Positions 1 to 7,744 of a stretch of DNA of 27,193 bases are shown one piece after another (positions within the stretch are counted from its first letter, which is position 1; every line of letters begins with the position of its first letter). Origin of the DNA: a virus; the IMG/VR virus record IMGVR_UViG_3300000265_000380, positions 1 through 27,193 of that record; one strand, given 5' to 3'. The translations under genes were made by a program, and so were the position numbers. The notes under the pieces were generated by a model. That model saw only the letters and a list, made by a program, of their open reading frames with translations. It had not been told where the DNA came from and made no database searches.

Positions 1-384
1 TACTATTGGGATAAAAGTAATAGCATTTGTGGTACAGAATGGGTTGATAATACAGGTGTTACCACTAAAGTAAAAGCAAGTGGTGAAATAATTAACTATG
101 AGACAGGTGATATAACTCAAACGGTAACAACAACTACAAATGGTGTTTCATCTTCGGTAACAAATACAGGTAGATATTCAACTTTTGATAATACAGCAAA
201 TTTTTCAGTTCACTCTGGCTCTGACGGTTATAAAAGAATGGATAGAATATTCCAAAATCATAGAACATATCTTACTACCAACTCTGTTGAAAATTTTGAT
301 ATTATGGTAATACAAGAAACAGAAACTCAGGCTTTAGTAGCTGGATCTAATGGTGCTAAGATCACAATAATACAGTCTAAATAG
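1..384 (+). CDS. C-terminal part of an unknown Thr/Ser/Asn-rich protein
   Basis: Open from the first base to a TAG at 382-384, giving the last 127 residues of a protein whose start lies outside the window. It is rich in Thr, Ser, Asn and Val, with short alternating polar/hydrophobic stretches (TVTTTTNGVSSSVTNTG) that suggest beta structure, as in phage surface or fibre proteins. No motif identifies it. The cyclase gene starts 4 bases after the stop, so the two are probably co-transcribed. A structural or adhesin-like role is inferred from composition only. Confidence 0.7.
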   Translation, partial: YYWDKSNSICGTEWVDNTGVTTKVKASGEIINYETGDITQTVTTTTNGVSSSVTNTGRYSTFDNTANFSVHSGSDGYKRMDRIFQNHRTYLTTNSVENFDIMVIQETETQALVAGSNGAKITIIQSK

Positions 385-388
385 TTAT

Positions 389-2023
389 ATGACTAAATTT
401 ACTTCCGTATGGGCGGTAATAGTAAGTGTGGTAATATTATTAGGATTAAAATTATATAATCCAGCACCACTAGAAACCCTCCAACTAAAGACCTTTGATT
501 TGTATCAAAAATTAGGTGATAACTATACATCTAAAAGTTTGGTAATGTTAGACATATCAGACGAGGCATTAGTTAAAGAAGGACAATGGCCATGGAAAAG
601 AGACAAATTAGGTCGTGCCATTATCAACGCATATAAAAATGGTGCAGCCGTAGTATTTTTGAACGTAGTATTTGTACACAAAGACAGGCTAGGTGGTGAT
701 GAAATGTTTTTGAAAATGATCTCAAAGTATTCAGTTATTCTAACTGAAACAGACACAGCAAAGAACTTAAAGAGTATAGAAAGGAAAGCGTTGGCAATCG
801 CTAACGTGGAAGTGGACGTAAGTGTTGACTCTGTTATACGAAAAATACCTCTGGATAATTCCGTGCCTGGAAAGATTTTGCAGATAATTAAATTTCCATT
901 ACCTAAGCAAGATGAAATATGGATTGATTTTAGACATAGTGTACCTAGAGTGAACTATGCAGATAAAGATTGGTCATCTATGAAAGGTAAAATAGTATTC
1001 ATAGGCGCCACATTTACAGGTTCTACTTTTGTACAAACACCTAATGGTTTAATGAACACACATGAAATCATGGCAGTATCAACAGAGACTTTACTATCAG
1101 GTAAGTTTATTAGTAGACCTGATTGGTTGCCTAAAGCGGAGTGGGCAGTACTACTAATTTCTTTACTTTCTTTTTTATTGATTATGCCTAGAGTTGGCTT
1201 ACTATGGTCTGCTAGTATGTTGTTTATATTTTATGGTACAATAGGTGCAGCTTCAACATATTTGTGGCAAAGTAAATTAATATTATCAGACTATTCATCT
1301 ATTGCAATAATAGTAAGTATAATATGGACACATTTAATATACAATAACTTTGCTAGAGAGAATAGATTAAAACTACAAATTAAAAAACAATTTGAACATT
1401 ACCTAGCACCAGCAATGGTTAAGAAATTACAAAACAATCCAGAATTATTAAAACTAGGTGGTGATACAAGAGACATGACTTTTTTATTCTGTGACATAAG
1501 AGGTTTTACTCCCATTTCAGAAAAGTATCAAAGTAATCCACAAGGTCTTACAAAAGTAATTAATAATTTTCTAACACCTATGACAGACATAATAATGAAG
1601 AACGGTGGTACTATTGATAAGTATATGGGAGATTGTATCATGGCGTTTTGGAATGCTCCTTTAAATCAACATAATCATAGATCACTTGCAGTTGATTCAG
1701 CGCTACAAATGATTACTAAATTAAAAGAGTTAAACAATAAGCAACATTTTGGGGAAGACAATCATATAAATATAGGTATAGGAATAAACTCTGGTCCTGC
1801 TGTTGTAGGTAACATGGGTTCTAAACAAAGGTTTGATTATTCTGTTCTTGGTGACGCTGTAAATCTAGCAAGTAGATTAGAAGGCATAAGCAAAAATTAT
1901 GAAGCAACTTTAATAGTAGGTCACGATACTTACAGCATGATAAGAAATAGGTACGATTGGAAGAAATTGGATATGGTTCAAGTTAAGGGCAAATCCAATA
2001 AGGTATCAATTTACACAATCTAG
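389..2023 (+). CDS. Membrane-bound class III adenylate cyclase with CHASE2 sensor domain
   Basis: A 544-residue protein predicted to make cAMP from ATP at the inner membrane. Order: N-terminal membrane segment (about 5-22), an extracytoplasmic CHASE2-type domain (about 30-245, with the DGQWPW-like EGQWPWKR and GKIVFIGAT), three membrane segments (about 250-318), then a cytoplasmic cyclase domain (about 360-540). The catalytic set looks complete: metal Asp369 (FCDIRGFT) and Asp415 (YMGDCIMAFW), adenine-selecting Lys411 and Asp483, transition-state Asn492 and Arg496 (DAVNLASRLEG). Lys/Asp at the purine positions favours ATP over GTP. Length and order match bacterial CHASE2 cyclases. A membrane cyclase is unexpected in a T4-like phage; it may be host-derived. 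CHASE2 ligands are unknown. The family call is secure; activity is inferred. Confidence 0.93.
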   Translation: MTKFTSVWAVIVSVVILLGLKLYNPAPLETLQLKTFDLYQKLGDNYTSKSLVMLDISDEALVKEGQWPWKRDKLGRAIINAYKNGAAVVFLNVVFVHKDRLGGDEMFLKMISKYSVILTETDTAKNLKSIERKALAIANVEVDVSVDSVIRKIPLDNSVPGKILQIIKFPLPKQDEIWIDFRHSVPRVNYADKDWSSMKGKIVFIGATFTGSTFVQTPNGLMNTHEIMAVSTETLLSGKFISRPDWLPKAEWAVLLISLLSFLLIMPRVGLLWSASMLFIFYGTIGAASTYLWQSKLILSDYSSIAIIVSIIWTHLIYNNFARENRLKLQIKKQFEHYLAPAMVKKLQNNPELLKLGGDTRDMTFLFCDIRGFTPISEKYQSNPQGLTKVINNFLTPMTDIIMKNGGTIDKYMGDCIMAFWNAPLNQHNHRSLAVDSALQMITKLKELNNKQHFGEDNHINIGIGINSGPAVVGNMGSKQRFDYSVLGDAVNLASRLEGISKNYEATLIVGHDTYSMIRNRYDWKKLDMVQVKGKSNKVSIYTI

Positions 2024-2031
2024 GAGGCTGT

Positions 2032-2154
2032 CTGGTAAAAAGGATAACGTTTACTTTCATAAAGTTTTTTTTATGTTGGTGTTTATTATGGACATGTACA
2101 CAAAATATAAAGTCAAGTAAAACAGAAACTATTATAAATATAGTTGATGAGTGA
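2032..2154 (+). CDS. Possible tiny lipoprotein-like ORF (non-ATG start)
   Basis: This frame encodes about 40 residues: a basic start, a hydrophobic Phe/Leu/Trp stretch with a lipobox-like LLWTC, then a short polar tail ending TGA at 2152-2154. The stop overlaps the next start in ATGAGTGA, as in coupled phage genes. AGGAGG lies at 2022-2027, but there is no ATG, GTG or TTG in frame; the only candidate is CTG at 2032, 4 bases from the Shine-Dalgarno, which is close. It may be a small outer-membrane lipoprotein paired with the membrane-anchored coiled-coil protein downstream, or simply a non-coding gap. Confidence 0.25.
   Translation: MVKRITFTFIKFFLCWCLLWTCTQNIKSSKTETIINIVDE
2133..2140 (+). promoter_or_regulatory. 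T4-type late promoter motif TATAAATA
   Basis: Exact match to the T4 late promoter box, 6 bases before the ATG at 2147. With T4 spacing, transcription would start at about 2146. The octamer also turns up inside genes in this AT-rich DNA, so chance is a real alternative. Confidence 0.3.
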
Positions 2155-2584
2155 TAACACAGAAATACAGGTACGATTAGCAGAATTAACCAAAGATGTT
2201 AAGCAGGTTAATAATATTCAAAATAGACTTGATACTGCTATTGACAAACTAACAGATGTTTCTACACATATTAAATCTATGTTGGCCGTACACGAGGAGA
2301 AGATTGAACATCAGGAAAAGATAGATGATGTAATATTCTCTAAACTAAAGATAAGAGCCAGTGAGACGGTAAGTATAGAAAAAGAACTTTCCGATAAAAT
2401 AGAAGAATCTGAAAAACATATAAGGGAAGAGTTAGTTGAACTAAAAGGCGAATTCCGTGGTAGAATTAGTCTATTAGAAAAGTACAAGTGGATTATCATA
2501 GGTGCTTTCATAGCTGTTGAATTTATTACGGTTTTAATGGTATCTAAAAAAGGTATGTTACCTTACTTCTCATTTTTCAATTAA
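2147..2584 (+). CDS. Coiled-coil protein with C-terminal membrane anchor
   Basis: 145 residues. Residues 1-110 are charged and show heptad-like spacing typical of a long coiled coil (runs such as IQNRLDTAIDKLTDV and KELSDKIEESEKHIREEL). One membrane segment follows at about 115-134 and then a short tail. The layout recalls XhlA-like phage proteins, which accompany holins, but XhlA is shorter and no specific motif confirms it. ATG at 2147 is preferred to the TTG one codon upstream. It follows the possible tiny lipoprotein ORF and precedes a promoter, so it probably closes the cyclase operon. The function is not known; tethering or lysis accessory roles are guesses. Confidence 0.8.
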   Translation: MSDNTEIQVRLAELTKDVKQVNNIQNRLDTAIDKLTDVSTHIKSMLAVHEEKIEHQEKIDDVIFSKLKIRASETVSIEKELSDKIEESEKHIREELVELKGEFRGRISLLEKYKWIIIGAFIAVEFITVLMVSKKGMLPYFSFFN

Positions 2585-2586
2585 GC

Positions 2587-2615
2587 TTGACTATTTGATA
2601 TAAATGGTGTATAGT
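2587..2615 (+). promoter_or_regulatory. Sigma70-like promoter for the primase gene
   Basis: TTGACT (2587-2592), a 17-base spacer, then TATAGT (2610-2615), preceded by the GC that recurs at other promoters in this window (AGCTTGACT). The predicted start at about 2622 leaves only about 4 bases before the ATG at 2626 and no room for a Shine-Dalgarno site, so the message would be nearly leaderless. Confidence 0.75.
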
Positions 2616-2625
2616 AATCTTTACT

Positions 2626-3627
2626 ATGTCGTCTTATATTGATCTAAAATTCATCAACCAACTATCAGGCCGATTACAACAGTTTAAACAAAAGACAGAT
2701 TATCTGTTTAACTTTCGTTGTCCTCATTGTGGTGATTCTCAAAAATCTAAAAGTAAAGCAAGAGCATATTTCTATAGAGTAAAAAATGACATGTTTTTTA
2801 AATGTCATAACTGTGGTCAAGGTCAAAGCTTTGCAAACTTCTTAAAATTCATAGACCCTAAAGTATATACAGAGTATCTATTAGAAAGATATAAAGGGTC
2901 AACACCATCTACAAAGAAACCAGATTGGCAGTTTGAAAAACCTATATTTAAAATTAATATATTAGAAGGACTAAAAACAATAAAAGAGTTACCTGAAGAT
3001 CATATAGCAAAAGAGTATTGTAATAAGAGAAAGATACCTGAAGAATTTTATGACAAGTTATATTATGCAGAGGAATTTGAAAAACTAGTAAACAAAGTTA
3101 AACCTAATACATATAAAACTCAATATGATCACCATAGAATTGTTATTCCTTTTTACGATACAACTGGTGAGTTATTTGCTTTTCAAGGACGTGCATTAGG
3201 AAAAGAAAATCCTAAATACTTAACAATAAAACTAAACGAAAACAAACAAAAAGTTTTTGGTTTAGAACGTATAAATTTTCAAAATCATGTATATATAGTG
3301 GAAGGTCCATTTGACTCTTTGTTCGTCAGCAATTGTATCGCAGCTGCTGGCGCCGATTTACAGTTAAAAAACAAAGTGCCTAATAATAAAATAACCTATA
3401 TATTTGACAACGAGCCAAGAAACAAAGAAATTATAAATCGTATGTATAAAATGATTGAACATGATTTCAACATCGTTATATGGCCTGAAGACCAAACACT
3501 AAAAGATATTAATGATATGATAATTAGTGGCTTGACAAAACTTCAAATTAAAGATATAATAGACAAGAACACATACTCGCAATTGAGTGCTCTTACTAAA
3601 CTTAACCACTGGAAGAAAATAAAATGA
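2626..3627 (+). CDS. 61: DNA primase, T4 gp61 type
   Basis: 333 residues, close to T4 gp61. It makes the short RNA primers for lagging-strand synthesis, working with the gp41 helicase in the T4 scheme (helicase not in this window). An N-terminal zinc finger is visible: Cys32/Cys35 (CPHCGDS) and Cys60/Cys63 (KCHNCG). The TOPRIM catalytic core follows: Glu226 in IVEGPFDSLF and Asp261 in YIFDNEP. The start is set by the promoter and the ATG directly behind it; the end overlaps nrdA by 4 bases (ATGA). A promoter for nrdA lies inside the last 100 bases. No residue of the core appears missing. A DnaG-like TOPRIM primase is the only close alternative. Confidence 0.92.
   Translation: MSSYIDLKFINQLSGRLQQFKQKTDYLFNFRCPHCGDSQKSKSKARAYFYRVKNDMFFKCHNCGQGQSFANFLKFIDPKVYTEYLLERYKGSTPSTKKPDWQFEKPIFKINILEGLKTIKELPEDHIAKEYCNKRKIPEEFYDKLYYAEEFEKLVNKVKPNTYKTQYDHHRIVIPFYDTTGELFAFQGRALGKENPKYLTIKLNENKQKVFGLERINFQNHVYIVEGPFDSLFVSNCIAAAGADLQLKNKVPNNKITYIFDNEPRNKEIINRMYKMIEHDFNIVIWPEDQTLKDINDMIISGLTKLQIKDIIDKNTYSQLSALTKLNHWKKIK
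3532..3560 (+). promoter_or_regulatory. Perfect consensus promoter inside the primase gene, for nrdAB
   Basis: TTGACA (3532-3537), exactly 17 bases, TATAAT (3555-3560): both hexamers are perfect sigma70 consensus, preceded by GGC as at the other GCTTGAC promoters. The predicted start at about 3567 gives a leader of about 57 bases to the nrdA ATG at 3624. It would let nrdAB be made independently of the primase. Confidence 0.8.
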
Positions 3628-5933
3628 CAAATGACATAAACATAAAAGTTGAAAAAAGAGGTGACAGAGGTTTAGAACCACTAAACATTGAAAAGATACA
3701 TGAAATGGTTGAGTACGCCTGTGAAGACATAAAAGGTGTATCAGCTTCACAAGTTGAAATGAGCAGTGGTTTACAATTCTTTGATGGTATTAGTACAAAC
3801 GATATACAACAAATTTTAATTAAGTCTGCTTCAGATTTAATATCATTAACAAATCCAAATTATCAATACGTAGCTGCTAGACTATTACTGTTTAGTTTAA
3901 GAAAACAAGTTATTGGTAGACTATGGGATCACCCAGCTATTTTTGACCACGTAGAGAAGTGTGTTAAACTAGGCGTATATGATCCCGACATTTTAAAGAA
4001 ATACGATAAAAAAGATTTCAGTAGAATGCAAAACTGGATAACGCATGAAAGAGATAACAACTTTACATACGCCGGTTTAAGACAAGTGATTGACAAGTAT
4101 CTAGTACAAGATAGATCAAGTGGAGAAATATATGAAACTCCACAATTTATGTACATGATGATATCTGCCACACTTTTTCAAAATTACGATAAAGCAAGGA
4201 GAATGACTTATGTCAAGAAATATTATGACTCGATATCCAATTTTAAAATTAATATACCAACACCTGTTATGGCTGGTGTTCGGACTCCTATTAAGCAGTA
4301 CGCTAGTTGTGTACTTGTTGATACAGACGATACTTTACCTAGTATCTTCTCTAGTGACATGGCTGTTGGAAATTACGTTGCACAAAGAGCCGGTATTGGA
4401 ATCAACGCAGGACGAATACGTGGAATCAATGCAAGAATTAGAGGAGGTGAAGTCCAACATACAGGCGTTATTCCTTTTCTCAAAAAATTTGAAGCAACGG
4501 TCAAGTGCTGTACTCAAAATGGTGTTAGAGGAGGCTCAGCAACTGTACACTTCCCTATTTGGCACCAGGAAATAGAAGACATTATTGTTTTAAAAAACAA
4601 CAAAGGTACCGAAGATAACAGAGTTAGAAAATTAGATTATTCAATACAGATTAGTAAACTATTCTATGAAAGATTTATTAACGAAGAACAAATAACGTTG
4701 TTCTCTCCACATGAAGTGCCTGAATTATATGAGGCATGGGGAACACCAAATTTTGATGATCTATATTTAAAAGCAGAAAGAAAATTGAGTATTAATAAGA
4801 AAAAGATAAATGCACAAGATTTATTCTTTGATCTTTTAAAAGAAAGAGCAGAAACAGGTCGTATCTATATTATGAATATTGACCACTGTAATACTCACTC
4901 CTCATTTAAAGATACTATTACAATGAGTAATCTTTGTCAAGAGATCACACTCCCTACCACTCCTATACAGCATATAGACGGTCCAGGAGAGATTGCTTTG
5001 TGTATTCTATCAGCAATTAATGTAGGTAAACTAAACGACCTAGATGAACTGGAAGAACTATGCGATCTTACAGTAAGAGCATTAGAAGAAATTATAGACC
5101 ATCAACAATATCCAGTAAAAGCCGCTGAGATATCTACAAAAGCAAGAAGATCATTAGGTGTAGGTTATATTGGTCTTGCACACTATCTAGCAAAAACAGG
5201 TTACAAATACGAGCAAAAAGGTGCCTGGAAAGAAGTAGATAAACTATCAGAGGCATTTCAATATTATCTATTAAAATCTAGTAATGAGATTGCACAAGAA
5301 AAAGGTCAGTGTGATTTATTTCATAGAACAAAATATGCAGACGGCATATTACCAATAGATACATACAAAAAAGAAGTAGACGAATTAGTAAATCGTAAAC
5401 TATCAATGAAATGGGACAAATTACGAGCAGACATTAAAGAATTTGGGCTAAGACATAGTACTCTATCAGCCCAAATGCCTTCCGAGTCTTCTAGTGTGGT
5501 TTCAAATGCTACAAACGGCATTGAACCACCTAGAGACCACTTATCAGTTAAGAAAAGTAAGAAAGGCACATTAAAACAGATAGTACCAGAATATAACAAA
5601 TTAAAAAATTTTTATACTTTATTATGGGATATGCCTAATAATGAGGGATATATAAATGTAGTTGCAGTAATGCAAAAGTACTTTGATCAAGCTATATCAG
5701 GTAACTGGTCATATAATCCAGATAATTACGAAGACAATCAAGTACCTGTATCTGTTATGGCACAAGACTTGTTAACAACGTATAAATACGGTTGGAAAAC
5801 ATCTTACTATCAAAATACATATGATAGTAAAAAAGACATTGAAGAGCCTAAACACTCCATAGATTACGATACACCTATTACACCAGAAACTCCACAAGAA
5901 GACGAGGAGAATTGTGATAGTTGCACAATATAA
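3624..5933 (+). CDS. nrdA: Ribonucleoside-diphosphate reductase, large subunit (class Ia)
   Basis: 769 residues, near full length for NrdA. It reduces ribonucleoside diphosphates to deoxy forms with NrdB, supplying dNTPs for phage DNA. An ATP-cone-like allosteric region covers about 5-95. Catalytic residues are present: Cys229 and Cys460 (redox pair), Asn436/Cys438/Glu440 in SNLCQEI (thiyl radical site), and Tyr728-Tyr729 in KTSYYQNT (radical relay to NrdB). The C-terminal CDSC (Cys764, Cys767) is the swinging dithiol re-reduced by glutaredoxin or thioredoxin; a glutaredoxin is encoded at 17868. It overlaps the primase by 4 bases and nrdB follows after 20 bases. Sequence runs such as QRAGIGINAGRIRG closely match enterobacterial NrdA. 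Confidence 0.98.
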   Translation: MTNDINIKVEKRGDRGLEPLNIEKIHEMVEYACEDIKGVSASQVEMSSGLQFFDGISTNDIQQILIKSASDLISLTNPNYQYVAARLLLFSLRKQVIGRLWDHPAIFDHVEKCVKLGVYDPDILKKYDKKDFSRMQNWITHERDNNFTYAGLRQVIDKYLVQDRSSGEIYETPQFMYMMISATLFQNYDKARRMTYVKKYYDSISNFKINIPTPVMAGVRTPIKQYASCVLVDTDDTLPSIFSSDMAVGNYVAQRAGIGINAGRIRGINARIRGGEVQHTGVIPFLKKFEATVKCCTQNGVRGGSATVHFPIWHQEIEDIIVLKNNKGTEDNRVRKLDYSIQISKLFYERFINEEQITLFSPHEVPELYEAWGTPNFDDLYLKAERKLSINKKKINAQDLFFDLLKERAETGRIYIMNIDHCNTHSSFKDTITMSNLCQEITLPTTPIQHIDGPGEIALCILSAINVGKLNDLDELEELCDLTVRALEEIIDHQQYPVKAAEISTKARRSLGVGYIGLAHYLAKTGYKYEQKGAWKEVDKLSEAFQYYLLKSSNEIAQEKGQCDLFHRTKYADGILPIDTYKKEVDELVNRKLSMKWDKLRADIKEFGLRHSTLSAQMPSESSSVVSNATNGIEPPRDHLSVKKSKKGTLKQIVPEYNKLKNFYTLLWDMPNNEGYINVVAVMQKYFDQAISGNWSYNPDNYEDNQVPVSVMAQDLLTTYKYGWKTSYYQNTYDSKKDIEEPKHSIDYDTPITPETPQEDEENCDSCTI

Positions 5934-5953
5934 ATTAATAAATAAAAAGAATT

Positions 5954-7057
5954 ATGAGTAAATCAGTTTTTAACAAAGAAAAAGGAATAAATCCAACAAA
6001 ACAATCAATGTTTTTTGGTAAAGATTTATCTGTACAAAGGTATGATACTTTTAAATATCCTATCTTTGATAAACTTACTCAACAACAACTTGGTTATTTT
6101 TGGAGACCTGAAGAAATATCTTTACAGAAAGATAGAAACGACTATTTGGATTTATCCGAAGGCCAAAAGTTTATCTTCACTAGTAATCTAAAATACCAAA
6201 CTATGTTAGACAGTGTACAAGGAAGAGGTCCATGTTTAGCATTTTTACCTTTCGTATCACTTCCAGAATTAGAGGGTGCCATAATAGTATGGGACTTTAT
6301 GGAAACAATTCACAGTAGAAGTTACACATACATAATCAAAAATTTATATTCAAATCCGTCAGACGTGTTTGATATGATTTTAGAAGATAAAAAAATTGAG
6401 GAACGAGCAGCCTCTGTAACTAAAACTTATGATGATCTAATTAAAAAAGGATATGAATGGACACTATCACCAGACAAAGTTGATCTATATGAACTTAAAA
6501 AGAAAATGTACCTTGCAATGGTATCAGTTAACATACTAGAGGGTTTAAGATTCTATGTATCATTTGCTTGTTCATTTGCATTTGGTGAATTAAAAAAACT
6601 AGAAGGCTCTGCTAAGATTATATCTTTCATCGCAAGAGACGAAAGCCAACACTTAGCAATGTCACAAAGAATAATTAACAATTGGAGAGACTATGAAAAT
6701 GATAAAGACTTTACGAAAATTATTAAAGAAAGCGAAAAAGAAGTTTACAAAATGTATGACCAAGCTGTAAACGATGAGAAACGTTGGGCAACTTATTTGT
6801 TCAGCAAAGGTTCTATGATTGGTCTATCAGAAAAATTATTACACCAATTTGTAGAATACATGGCGAATAGACGTATGAAAACGATAGGTCTAACGCCTGC
6901 TTATGATCAGAAAACTAATCCATTACCGTGGATGGAACACTGGTTAAATAGTAGATCAGCTCAAAATGCACCACAAGAAACAGAAATTGAATCTTATGTA
7001 GTTGGTGGTATAAAACAAGACGTTACTAAAAATCAATTTAAAAAATTCAAACTGTAA
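5954..7057 (+). CDS. nrdB: Ribonucleoside-diphosphate reductase, small subunit (class Ia)
   Basis: 367 residues, slightly shorter than E. coli NrdB. It holds the diiron centre and the tyrosyl radical that is passed to NrdA. Metal ligands and radical site are all visible: Asp86, Glu117 and His120 with Tyr124 (ETIHSRSYTY), Glu196 (NILEGLRF), Glu230 and His233 (ARDESQH). Retention of Tyr124 indicates a conventional Fe-Fe/Tyr class Ia enzyme. It is 20 bases behind nrdA. The gap contains AATAAATA at 5937-5944, similar to a T4 late box, and only a weak purine-rich Shine-Dalgarno site. The TAA is shared with the next ATG (TAATG). The iron centre may link it to the ferredoxin and SufE genes further on. 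Confidence 0.97.
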   Translation: MSKSVFNKEKGINPTKQSMFFGKDLSVQRYDTFKYPIFDKLTQQQLGYFWRPEEISLQKDRNDYLDLSEGQKFIFTSNLKYQTMLDSVQGRGPCLAFLPFVSLPELEGAIIVWDFMETIHSRSYTYIIKNLYSNPSDVFDMILEDKKIEERAASVTKTYDDLIKKGYEWTLSPDKVDLYELKKKMYLAMVSVNILEGLRFYVSFACSFAFGELKKLEGSAKIISFIARDESQHLAMSQRIINNWRDYENDKDFTKIIKESEKEVYKMYDQAVNDEKRWATYLFSKGSMIGLSEKLLHQFVEYMANRRMKTIGLTPAYDQKTNPLPWMEHWLNSRSAQNAPQETEIESYVVGGIKQDVTKNQFKKFKL

Positions 7058-7227
7058 TGGATAAAGTCTCAAAACACTGTTCCAATTGCCATACTAAATA
7101 TACTATAGAATGGGACGAGGACAAATATGATTTGCCTCCTTTAACATGTCCCTTTTGTGGATATGAGGTAGAAGAAGAACATGACAGTGAAGTACCAGAC
7201 GAAGCCGAACACGAGAGTTGGAATTGA
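7057..7227 (+). CDS. Small zinc-ribbon protein
   Basis: 56 residues, starting at the ATG that overlaps the nrdB stop. Two Cys pairs (CSNC near residue 8 and CPFC near residue 31), about 20 residues apart, form a typical zinc ribbon, followed by a very acidic tail (EVEEEHDSEVPDEAEHE). Its 3' end overlaps the next gene by 47 bases, an unusually long overlap here. It may be a nucleic-acid or protein adaptor acting with the RuvC-like nuclease; no family can be named. Confidence 0.8.
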   Translation: MDKVSKHCSNCHTKYTIEWDEDKYDLPPLTCPFCGYEVEEEHDSEVPDEAEHESWN

Positions 7228-7744
7228 TTATAGTTTAACAAGTCCGGCTGTCTGTATAAATGATGGCCAACTAAATTTTTATTACCTAACTACTAAAAAA
7301 AAGTGGATAGGAAAACAAAGTGATAATATAATTGGTTATGAACACAAAGAATGGAAGGACCCTATTGAAAGATTTACTTATATTTCAGATTTTGTATTTG
7401 ATATACTCACTCCCATTAATACTCCTAAAGAAATTTATATTGAAGGCTATTCATACGGTTCTAAAGGCCAGGGTCTTTTTCAAATTGCTGAAAATTGTGG
7501 CATCCTCAAATACAGGATACTTTATGAGGGTCTTAATTACAATACAGTTGTACCGAGTGTTGTTAAAAAAGGCGCAACAGGAAAAGGAAACGCAGACAAA
7601 GACATGATGTACGAATCCTTTCTAAAAGATACCAAAATAGATTTAAAGCAAATATTGGATACACCAAAGTGTGGTAATCCTTTATCCGATATTGTTGATA
7701 GTTATTATATACAAAAGGTAGGACATGAAAATAAAAGTAGTTAG
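7181..7744 (+). CDS. RuvC-like Holliday junction nuclease (RNase H fold)
   Basis: 187 residues. Features of the RuvC/RNase H fold are visible: an N-terminal Asp in a beta strand (VGIDYSLTSPAV), a Glu at the end of a second strand (IYIEGYSYG) and a C-terminal Asp pair (LSDIVDSYYI). Such proteins resolve branched DNA made by recombination-dependent replication and are found in T4-like marine phages, which lack a clear T4 endonuclease VII. The ATG at 7181 lies inside the zinc-ribbon gene. It could instead be another nuclease of this fold. The next gene starts inside its last 20 bases. Confidence 0.75.
   Translation: MTVKYQTKPNTRVGIDYSLTSPAVCINDGQLNFYYLTTKKKWIGKQSDNIIGYEHKEWKDPIERFTYISDFVFDILTPINTPKEIYIEGYSYGSKGQGLFQIAENCGILKYRILYEGLNYNTVVPSVVKKGATGKGNADKDMMYESFLKDTKIDLKQILDTPKCGNPLSDIVDSYYIQKVGHENKSS

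Noticed and set aside
523-756. Minus-strand open frames, e.g. inside the cyclase gene and elsewhere
   Set aside because: All sit opposite convincing + strand genes, have no ribosome sites or promoters, and read as low-quality Ser/Leu-rich translations typical of antisense frames.
1765-1772. TATAAATA boxes inside genes (also 20001-20008 and 22283-22290)
   Set aside because: Far from gene starts; expected by chance in such AT-rich sequence.
4210-4575. 121-codon + strand frame inside nrdA
   Set aside because: It lies wholly inside nrdA, whose sequence is strongly conserved there (active-site Cys229 and QRAGIGINAGRIRG), and its own translation resembles nothing.
7332-7607. 91-codon + strand frame inside the RuvC-like gene
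   Set aside because: Shadow of a gene with clear RNase H-fold motifs; no ribosome site.
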